A stretch of 64,000 nt of DNA from Diplocarpon mali (Eukaryota; Ascomycota; Leotiomycetes; Helotiales; Drepanopezizaceae): positions 1 through 64,000 of the forward strand of contig JAENRP010000101.1 in assembly GCA_024741835.1 (NCBI GenBank), written 5' to 3'. The notes beneath the pieces are model-generated. The model was not told where the DNA came from, did no database searches, and was given only the letters and a program-made list of their open reading frames with translations. Of this stretch, positions 22,505 to 31,109 are shown piece after piece. Made by a program: the position numbers and the translations under genes. The number at the start of each line of letters is the position of its first letter. Position 1 is the first letter of the stretch.

Positions 22505-25500
22505 TTAAACATCCTCGTTGTCGTAGTCGTGGAACTCTTGCTCTTCGTCCTCGTCGAAGCCGTCGTTGGTGCCGTGACCGCGAACAGCGTAGCTCTTGCG
22601 GTTGGGGCCGGTGGAGCGGAGGCTGCTATAGCCGTGACCCTGGGTGAAGGTAAGCTTGCTATCTGTCTCTTGTTCTCGTTGAGAAGAGTTATTGGGGGAT
22701 CTGCGAGGGTTGGGTTTTGTTTTGTTTTGGGGAAGTGCTTACATCAGCGGGAATCAGACCAGCGTGCATGTCATCATCCGATTCCTCATTGTAGTTTTCG
22801 ACCTTGACCGCAGCGCTGCGCTTGGGTGTAGTCTTGGTGACTCGACCTCCCTTGACCTTGTTCAAAGGGGTCTTATTCTTGGAAGGGGTCCCGGCCATGC
22901 TCTCATCGTCTTCGCCACCGTCAGCCGGAAACTCCTTCTTCACCTTCTGCTTGATGTTAGCGCATGTCCACGAAGTCCAAGACGCTGAAAAGAGAGCATG
23001 GAAAAAGAAAGAGAGGCGAAATGAGGAACTTTCCTTGGTGGGAGTCATCTTCACAGCCTTCTTAGCTGAGCCACCATCTGAAATAACATCGTTAGTCGTC
23101 CGCTGCCAATTTCGATGCTTCACGCGCTTAAAGTAGGTGGAGACATCTTTACCTGTGACGCTATCGCCAGATTGACGGGCAATAGCTGTAGAAGTCGTTA
23201 GCGTGAAATCTTTCAGAGAAGTAGCGGTTGATGACAGGGAAGACGGAAGGAAACACGGTATGAGATGGTGTGACGAGAGGGAGTTCAAGCAGGCTGTTGG
23301 GGGTGAAGAGCTGGCTACCAGCATTCATCGCAGCGGCCTCCTTCTTTATCGGTCGGAAGACGTGCTGCAACGCAAAAGTAGTGGTGCCATCAGCCAAGCG
23401 CAGGGCGATATCTGTAGAACCATTAATCCCATGACCATCGGGAATATTATCAAACCTGCTGTACTGAGCGGTCTGTGGCGCAGAGATAATAGGGAAGAGA
23501 AGCATCAGAGGGAAGCTGTGTACATCCACCAGCTCGCTTGGAGCGCATGGCCTCTGCTTCCTTGATCGGCCGAAACCAATGTTCCAGAGCAGAGCGCGTG
23601 CTACCGTCGTCGAGATACCGGCTGATCTCGAGATGGAATTTCAAGAGATGATCAGGCTTGCTTAGCAGTGCTGTGCTGTGCTGTGCTGTGGTCCATCGAC
23701 TAAAGCAAAGCGACAAAGGAAACAAACAAGTTGTATAAGAATCATCTGAGCCTTCAGGAGGGTTGTCTTGGATCTTGCGCTTCGCAGCCGGCTTCCCATT
23801 TGGATCACAATCGCATGGGGTGTTCTTGGGATCGCGGCCGGTGGCCAGAGCCTTCTGGAGGTTTCGGGCTCCTGCCTTGAAACGACGAAACTGCCACTTC
23901 AACGCATCTTTGGTAACGTCACTACCAAGATGAAGGGCCATGGCTAGAATGAGATTAACATCATATTCCACAACAACCATCGTTTGCTGAGTGTAAGGAA
24001 GGAAAATGTGCCGAGAAGGAATTATAGACAATTGCGACGTAGTTCCTGCCACCACTAGTGGTCTTTTCACCTCCTCCAATATGAAGGATCCGAAGAATTC
24101 AGTTAGACTCGTAGCAATCAGGTTGACGCTTGACGTCGGTCTGGGTAGAGCGGATCTTGAACTCGATACCATCCTTGGTACTATATTGTGCAGAGTATGG
24201 ATTCACGACAGTTTGCAAACCATTACAAGGTATAATAGCCTGCCAGTGAAGAGACGCCACGTTATAGACATAAGAATTCAAGTTCTGACGCTGGGCTTTA
24301 CCGCCTTTGACAGTGCCGACGTCGAGATCCTTGGGATCTTTGCCAGCTGCAAGCATCGCAAGCTGCATCTGGCCAACGGCCTTGATGCTGCCACCAATCT
24401 GATGTCGTAGGGCCTTAGAGGTGATATCGCTACCCATGATACGAGCTGTCTCTAGATAACAGAATCAATAGCTGCCCTAGAACAATATCATAGACAGCGA
24501 CGAAGGAAACGCTGCCTGACTGCGGGAACCGGTCTTGCTGCCTTTTGCGCTGTACAGACTCCCCAGATCAGAGATCTTTTGCATCTTCGCCAGCGGATCT
24601 CATCTCCAGCATCCGATTGCCAATGGGCCGAATACGATCTGTGAACTGAAACTTGAGACCGTTGCGAGTAACGTCGCTGCCCATGAGGCTCGCTATCTCT
24701 GCAGTGATCATCACCAATGTGCTCAGCTTGCGTCATCGAACACCAGAAGAAGAAATAACGGAAGGCTCTAACAATTGCAAGTCTCGTTCAGAATTGGGGG
24801 TTGGACATCCTTGCAGTCAATAGTACCCTTGTGATGTACTTGACTGTAGTCGCGAACTGGAAGCGCGCACTGCCAGCGGCGACATCGCTTCCAACTAAGA
24901 CGCAACCTCTCATAGACGATCAATATGCATATCTTGAAAACGAAACCGAATGCAAGGTTGAAAAGCACCTGTCTGAGCCTTGAAAGGTTTGCCACTCAGA
25001 GCCGTGAGAGCGACATGTTTGCCACTCTTGCTAGCAGTGCCCTTGACATCCACACCGAAATTAAGATCCATAGGATTACCCTAGGATCGAGCACAGTCCT
25101 TGACAGGCTTGAAATAAGGAGTGACGTTGCGTTGGACACCCATGCGAAGTGTAGCATTCTTCATGGTACTGTCATAGTGCTTGAGGATCTCTGTTGCTAA
25201 TTAATCAACGGCACAGATTCACAGAAGCGAGCAATGTAAATGACATGATGAAATCGTGGAAAATTGCGCAACATTGTACCCTTTCCGCTCTTCGCATCGC
25301 TGGCTTCGAGATTGAGCGTCAGATCCTTGGGATCTCCGCCGGCCTGAACACACTTTCGGACAGCCTTAACATTATCTCTGTAATAGCGAGAGTAGTGCTT
25401 TTGAAGAGCCCCAGCAGTAGTATCACTACCAAAGTGCTTGGCCAAGTCTGCAAACGTCAATGTGTGAACGAGCAGCGAGCAAGTAAATAAACAAAAGGAA

Positions 25501-28166
25501 AAGGTAAGATGTGCTTAGGCAGCGACATTAAGTGTGCCTGACCCTTGCCGCCATTCTTTTGATCTTCAATCAGCTTCAGATCCTTGCAATCACCACCAGA
25601 GTCGGCGAAATCCTTGACACGCTTGGCCATAGGACTGAACTGACGACGGACAGCAATACTCAGCGCATTCGAGGTCACGTCGCTGCCGAAGTATTTGACC
25701 ATCTCTGTTGGAGTCAATAAGCAGCTAGTGAGATACATAGACAGCTGTGTATTGAACAGAAGAAAAGCGTAAAGTATGTGTGGGAAAAACAAGAGGCGTT
25801 TACTCTTTCCGCCCTTGCCTCTGGCTTGGCTCTCGACTTCACTGAACGGAAGCAGATCCTTCGGATCACCCCCTGCATCAGCAAATTCTCGAACCGTCTT
25901 TCCATAAGGATTGTAGTAGCGAGACATAGCGATCTGGATCCCCTTTGCGGTGGTGTCGCTGCCGAAGTATTTGACCAGCACTACTATTATCAATACTCGG
26001 TCTGGACAAGAGGAAGTGTCTGCTTAAGTGCTTGTGGTTGTGGTTTTGTGGGAGTGAGAATAAAGAGATTGACCTTGCCCCTGCCGATTTCGCCACTGAT
26101 GGGCACAGTTCTGGCTGGATCTTCTCCACGCGTGAGAGCGCCGAGGATCAGCTTAGAAGCCGGCCTGATATTGCGCGTAAAGTGCATAGAGAGCGCATGG
26201 CCTTTCAGTCCATCGCCGAAGCACTTCGCAGTTTCTGTGGGACCTCTATCAATACTGTCATCTGGAGGAAAAGAAAATGAGAATGAGAAAGTGCTGTGTT
26301 GAGAGCTCATGTCTGACATTTGCCTCCAGCGATCTTCACAATCCCGGATAGCTGGACTTCTTCGGGGTCGCCTCCGACCGCCAGCGTATCGAGCACCAAT
26401 TTGACGTCGTTCTTGACGGTTCTGTGGTAAAAGTTGCGAATGGCTTTTCCGTTGACGGATTTGCCGTAGCAACGCGCTACTTCTGGAAAGGCATCAATAA
26501 CAGCAGGCTCTGGACAATGGAAACAGGCTTAGAAATGGGAGAACGCGGGATTATCGGGCTCTTTCCTTCTACCAAGATAGTAGTATCCTTGGGATCTTGG
26601 TCTTATTCGACCGTTACCTTCAAGAGCTTGATATTAGGTGAGACCTTCATATTGTAACGTTTTTGAAGTCCAGTCTTGGTGCAGTGGCAACCATAACATC
26701 GGGCTACCTCTTTGGAACGTCAATCTTGGCCAAGAACGGAAAACTCTCAAACCGCAGTACAATCTTGTGATATGCTTGGTGCAAAACATCAAAACATCTA
26801 ACCCTTTCCGCTCTTGCCATCTCGGACGTTCTCGAACAAGGTGATTTCCTTCGGATCAACTCCTTGTTCAAAAGCCGCCTGGAGCCGCGTGGCGTTTGGC
26901 TTGATGTCGCGAGTGAAGTGCGCAGCAAGGCCGGACTTTGTACAATGCGATCCGAAGCGATTTGCGATGTCTGATAACAATCAATAAAAGCTTGAGGAAA
27001 GAAGCGCATTCAGCAATCATAAAGAAAAGGCAAGTATGAAGAGTGTAGAGCCTCGTAACACAGAAGTACCATTCTTCTCACTAAACCAGAGCTGGTCAAC
27101 AGCTAGGTCTTTGGGTCCGCCTGAAGCCACGGAAGCCTTGAGCTTCTTGAGAACAGGTGTGACTTGGCGGTCGCAAGCATCACGAACAGCCCCAGGAGTT
27201 GTGTCGGAACCATAGCAAGTTGCAATGTCCGAATAATATCAATTATCACCATAGGAAACAAACTTATCCACCAACGCAAACATAAGGGATAAGTGCCGCG
27301 CGCAAATGTGCGAGAACACCTTGTACCTTTCTGGACACCCCAGAGGCTTCCTAGGGTGAGATCTTTTGGATCGCCTCCCTTTGCCAGACAATCCTTGATC
27401 ATCTTAGTAGCAGGTCGAATCTGGCTGTTAATGGCGTGGGAGATCGCGCTGATGCTTGCATCTGAGCCGAAGCAGCAGGAGATGCCTGCAACGAGATCAA
27501 TTTTGGACAGAAAGAAATATGCTTGTGTTGCAGGTATGGGGATGGATGTGCCTGACCAGATCCGGAATTGACTTGGTCCAGTCCAATAGGCAGAGTAATA
27601 GGGTCAACGCCCTTCTCCACCGCATCGTTGACCAGCTTAGCATCAACCTTGATACGACGGAATCGATTCTCTATAGCAGATTTGGTACAGTCGCCACCAA
27701 ACCTTGTCGATATGTCTGGCGAACATCAACAAATGGAGGAAAACATGAAAACAAAGGCAATGTGCGGACTGAAATGCGCGAAAATATCATGAGCTACCTG
27801 GGGTCTTGGACTTGACAGCCAGCATGCTATCGACCAACGGCACTTGGAAGGGGTCGAGACCAGCTTCGACCGCGGCTGCGATGGCCTCGGCGTTCTTGTT
27901 GATGATTTTCATGCGGTCCCAGACAGACTTGTACTTGGCTCCATCTCCGTAGAAACGACCGACATCTAAACAAGATATATTATCAGGTACCACCAGAAAA
28001 AGCCCCGACTGAATGAAAGAGAAGATTGTATATGACGCGACTGCGTTGATGGAGGATTGAAATTCTCTCAGAACATACCGTCATAGTTCAGCTTGAGCTG
28101 GGGATGGGCTGCGATGATTGCGGACAGAAGCCGGACGGAACTCTCGTAGGATTTCCAATTCGGCAT
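22505..28166 (-). CDS. Tandem-exon gene: ~20 repeats of a ~53-aa FGSD/GGDPKDL domain
   Basis: Supported exons (minus): 28166-28079, 27965-27798, 27715-27557, 27485-27327, 26970-26803, 26482-26318, 25980-25804, 25704-25543, 25447-25280, 24451-24290, 23943-23530, 23411-23319, 23185-23153, 23077-22743 and 22639-22505. Joined they give 2586 nt, 861 aa, with no stop. Exon 1 starts M-P-N-W-K-S-Y-E-S-S-V-R-L-L. Each repeat exon then encodes a helical unit: hydrophobic start, F-G-S-D-x-T, A-L, R-x-x-x-P, G-G-D-P-K-D-L, and a Gly-Lys-rich end. The tail is Lys/Pro-rich then acidic, ending F-H-D-Y-D-N-E-D-V, which suggests a nuclear protein. I recall related Pezizomycotina proteins with one or two such units; this is from memory. 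The unit resembles a small helix-turn-helix, so DNA or chromatin binding is inference. Seven further units in the introns are broken and left out. The 23077-22743 exon may contain a small in-frame intron. Confidence 0.8.
24060..24208 (-). pseudogene. Repeat unit with lost acceptor and stop
   Basis: The unit aligns as V-V-N-P-Y-S ... T-K-D-G-I-E-F-K-I-R. It fits the period exactly, 243 bp from the unit before and 265 bp to the next. The expected CAG acceptor reads CTG. A TGA at 24101-24099 ends the frame after ~36 codons, and the G-G-D-P-K-D-L part is not recognisable. Confidence 0.65.
24520..24698 (-). pseudogene. Repeat unit with TGA and frameshift after KDL
   Basis: The first 42 codons are well preserved (E-I-A-S-L-M-G-S-D-V-T, then D-A-K-D-L). 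TGA follows in frame at 24570-24568. The normal end (L-G-S-L-Y-S-A-K-G-S-K-T) is still readable in a shifted frame, so a small indel next to the motif broke the unit. Confidence 0.75.
24785..24908 (-). pseudogene. Strongly decayed repeat unit
   Basis: After an AG the frame opens E-V-A-S and meets TAG, then G-S-D-V-A-A-G is readable only in another frame, and D-C-K-D-V in a third. At least one stop and two indels are present, and part of the unit is deleted. The distance to the next unit is the shortest in the array (210 bp). Confidence 0.7.
24969..25190 (-). pseudogene. Repeat unit with in-frame TAG
   Basis: The unit reads E-I-L-K-H-Y-D-S-T-M in frame after ACAG. TAG at 25083-25081 falls inside the position of the G-G-D-P-K-D-L motif, and the frame continues recognisably after it (N-P-M-D-L). 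The unit is longer than the others (222 nt to a GTGCTT donor) and keeps phase 1 at both borders. Confidence 0.8.
26074..26234 (-). pseudogene. Repeat unit with phase error
   Basis: The frame is open (T-A-K-C-F-G-D-G-L-K) but the exon is 161 nt, because GTCAAT follows G-G-C-A-A-G directly and one G is missing. Its donor is therefore phase 0 while the acceptor is phase 1. In addition, the upstream unit (26482-26318) ends in T instead of G, so joining it here makes TAA. Joining that T to the next unit at 25980 gives a sense codon (TTG). Confidence 0.7.
26561..26709 (-). pseudogene. Repeat unit with in-frame stop and lost donor
   Basis: The unit starts normally after AAAG with E-V-A-R-C-Y-G-C-H-C-T-K. 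A TAA at 26605-26603 lies in frame just before D-Q-D-P-K-D. At the expected exon end G-G-A-A-A-G is followed by AGCC, not GT. Inclusion would end the protein early, so it can only be skipped or used as a poison exon. Confidence 0.8.
27070..27228 (-). pseudogene. Repeat unit with lost splice acceptor
   Basis: The exon-like frame is open for 53 codons (D-I-A-T-C-Y-G-S-D-T-T) and ends with a normal GTACTT donor. The two bases before it, where every working unit has AG, read GG (after tattattc). The core motif is also shortened to G-G-P-K-D-L. Without a usable acceptor this unit should be skipped. Skipping keeps the frame because both borders are phase 1. Confidence 0.75.
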
Positions 28167-29599
28167 ATTGGCGGAAACCGGTTGAACTGTAAATGACGAT
28201 TAGTATTGATGAGCTTGAGAGCCGCGCGATGTGAAGTTGGGCAGAGTTTGACGGGTCGAGGTGTGGAAGGTGAAGTTGGAGGTGAGTATGAAGTACCAGA
28301 ACCGAAGTGATGAAAGCCGAGCGGATCGCAGCGACAACAGTACAGCTTTGCCGGTGCAGATTGCGACGCAGACTGTGAGGAATGCTGAATTCAGCTGGAA
28401 GAGAGCAAGGAGAGCGTTTGGGGAAATGTGGTCAGGCTGCAGAAATGAGAAGATACGACTTGAAGGTTTCTTGACGTGCGCAGAAGAGATCGTAAAACGA
28501 GGCAAGCATGAAAAGATACGAAGAGGGAGTAGAGCAGCGGTGAAATTAGAGCGTGCGCTGATAAGGATTAGACTTGCCTTGGGAGTGGTTGTGTTTGCTA
28601 TGTTTAGTGTTTAGATCTCGAAGAGCGACGTGAAGCTGCTCGGCAATATGGTCATTAGAAGCTCGAACGAGGAGGAAGGATGAGACAAAGCATGTATAGA
28701 GTATGAAGCGTACCTTGGGCGATATCAAGTGGATTTTTTATTGTGCTGTGCGGAAAGAGAATCTGGCAATGAAGTTGTTGGGGGAAAAGAGATGAGGGCG
28801 CGGTTAAGGGGAGGGAGACCTTTTGTAGGCGACCGACGAAGGCAGCGTTGACGCTAGCGAGTTCTGAGAGAACGGCGAGGAAATCGAGAGCAAACTCGAG
28901 CCACAAGGAGAAAGTCATCAACAAGGGAACGTGAGATCGCGTTCTTTTTGGTGAATGAACAAGGGCTGCACATAGGTTATTGCACTGCAAACCCTGACTG
29001 AAAACCATCCATTATTTGTCCTACGAAGCAGTTCGAGTCCCGCAGGCTGCACCTGTACACCTTTCCAGCCTTTTCCTGGTTCTTTGTCCTTCGCGTGGAC
29101 CTTTCCGTGTCTCTTGACAACATACGAAGCAACTGACGATGTTCACAAATTCTCACGATCTGTGCACGCGAAGCGAGGAAGCAACCCCACCCCTTGATTT
29201 ATAACACACCAACTGCCCTGATTGCGTCTGTCGTCCTGCGCCCAGGCCCTGAAGCGAATTTTTCCTTGATCAAAAGACCCTCTCACATTTTGTTTCAGCA
29301 ATCGTACATGACTCTTGGACTGCGACATGGGACTTTGAGATCTGATCCAATCTGCAGCATTGGCCAACAGCAAGGAGCATCCAACCACCTCATTTTGCCG
29401 TCTTGAGTTTGCAAGCCCCAGACGAAATCAACAAGTTCGAGCAAAATTTTTGAAGGCGTGCCGGAGACTCGATATTTGTTTCATTAAAACTGATGGTTGC
29501 TGGCGCCGAGGGCGAAAGCAGCTGCCAAGGGACCAGGCGCGACGGGCATCCCACAGAGCCCCGGGGATTTGCAATTCAATCTATTCAGATCTTCATACA
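28167..29599. other. Upstream region of the tandem-exon gene
   Basis: This lies between the tandem-exon gene start and the PQ-loop gene stop, same strand. Just upstream of the ATG an atttacag on the minus strand could end a 5'-leader intron. ORFs here are short and unremarkable. A ttcgagtccc string at 29031-29040 was checked as a tRNA T-loop and rejected. Confidence 0.45.
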
Positions 29600-30525
29600 T
29601 TATCCAAGGCGGATATCCATCTCGCCAAGTACATGTTTATGGTCGTTTGCTCTTAGTCCCAGTTCGTGGTGATCCCTGGTGCTGGATTCTCCATTTCCAT
29701 AAATATAATACTGGAAGCCGAGAAAAAAGTCACAGCACATTTGGAAAATGCCACACAGTTTGAAAGTCCATGGTATTTCCGTGGTTGCCGTAAAAAACCA
29801 CAACATCTTCATGACATCGCCAGCGATCCAGGACGCAAGCACAGAGAACCTGAAACCCTTACACGATCGTGATCGACGATTCGAGAGAATCTGGGGGACG
29901 GGCAAGGTGGCCTCGATCGAGAGACCTGCGATACCAAGACTGGCGGAGTAGAGAGCATATACACTGGGCATGGTGGACAGGATTAACTCGCCAAACACGA
30001 GTCCGACAAACATATACATGAGGAACTGCCAGTATCTGAGGGTTTTGTCAACACTTATTCGTATATCTGTCAAGTTACAGTACTTACGGCTTAGGGGACC
30101 GCCATTGCCAGAAGTTATAGGGTCGCTGGAATCCAAACTCTCCCTCCCTTGCGCTTGCAAACGGATTTGCCATCTCACCCCCTTTTGAAGACGGGCCCGG
30201 TCGGTGTTCGAGAGCAACTTTCAGAAGGGCCAGCTGAATCGCAATCATGGTGAACGATTGAATGAGCAAGGCAGTGTCAAACTTCGCGCCGGGGTAATAG
30301 AATACTCTGCGAGGTCTGGTTAGTCATATTTGCTTGCTCACCTTGATATAGCTGCACCTACCTGAGAGCAGACGCCACTAACATAATCAGTGGAATGTCC
30401 AGAGAGAAGCCCGCACTGGACTTGGTCTTGTGTATCGAGTACGTCTGATCGGCATACGAAGTGATGGGTGAAATTACAATGAAGATCGGAGCGAAAGCGC
30501 CCATAACCATGGACACGACGCCCAT
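29600..30525 (-). CDS. PQ-loop repeat membrane protein
   Basis: Model: exons 30525-30362, 30306-30088 and 30035-29600, 272 aa. Introns GTAGGT...GCAG and GTAAGT...CTCAG; phases fit. The protein has about seven hydrophobic segments and two PQ-loop units: one near residues 18-58 (S-I-H-K-T-K-S-S-A-G-F-S-L-D) and one in the second half (L-P-V-P-Q-I-L-S-N, then S-C-K-G-F-R-F-S). The layout with a hydrophilic loop between (~85-125) matches fungal proteins related to yeast YMR010W. PQ-loop proteins are small transporters of amino acids, sugars or other metabolites in organelle membranes; the substrate here is unknown. The C-terminus is polar. It is divergent from ADE6, 584 bp away. Confidence 0.85.
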
Positions 30526-31109
30526 TTTGAAGGACTGAGAGCGCGATGCAGATACGAGGTAGGTGGACAGTTTGAGTCTATAGAGGTCCTATGGAGAACT
30601 GGAAATGTCTCAAACAAAACAGATGAAAGCGAACTGCACGCGTTTTGGTTCGAGGTATATGACGGTGTTGAGAATGTTGCTCAAGAAATGGCAAGTTCGA
30701 GATAATTCGGGTTCAAGCCAAGAATATCGGACCTGATAGCTTGTAGGGAAATCGCAAGACCTGGCCGACATGAGTGTACAGTGCTCATTTAAAGCCGACG
30801 TTTACCCCCACACCGCCTTTGAGAGCGGCGCTGCAGTCAGAATGTGGTGAAGTGTTGTTGCCTTACTATTGGCGATTATCATTGGAATGACAATCATTTC
30901 AATATTTCAAGTTCGTTTTATTGGAGGTGCTCTACAAATTGGCGTTACATTTCAAGCTGTGAGATTTTGATCTCGTTATGCAGGTATCACGATCAAGCTA
31001 ATCCGGGAGAGCCGCATCTCAGCACATTATTTTTTCTGCCGCTCCTGTACTGAACTGAACCCCTCAACCAGATCTCTTCCCCGCCATCTCTCCTTCCTGG
31101 ACTCCAACA
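30526..31109. promoter_or_regulatory. Divergent promoter region, PQ-loop gene / ADE6
   Basis: The 584 bp between two start codons facing away from each other must hold both promoters. The half nearer ADE6 (30860-31000) is T-rich. No specific binding site is assigned. Confidence 0.5.

Larger units (their letters stand above)
23319..27965 (-). repeat. Array of 19 exon-intron repeat units, ~250-bp period
   Basis: Unit starts on the minus strand are 27965, 27715, 27485, 27228, 26970, 26709, 26482, 26234, 25980, 25704, 25447, 25190, 24908, 24698, 24451, 24208, 23943, about 23620 and 23411. Steps are mostly 227-282 bp (24908-24698 is 210). The repeated element is one exon (usually 159-177 nt) plus one intron (usually ~65-110 nt). 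Introns are also related: many carry an attgat-like element shortly before the acceptor. Intact units have phase-1 borders on both sides. Units differ strongly in nucleotide sequence, so the array is old rather than a recent expansion. Confidence 0.9.

Noticed and set aside
29031..29040. ttcgagtccc resembling a tRNA T-loop
   Set aside because: The flanking bases cannot form the T-stem, and no acceptor or anticodon arm fits upstream.
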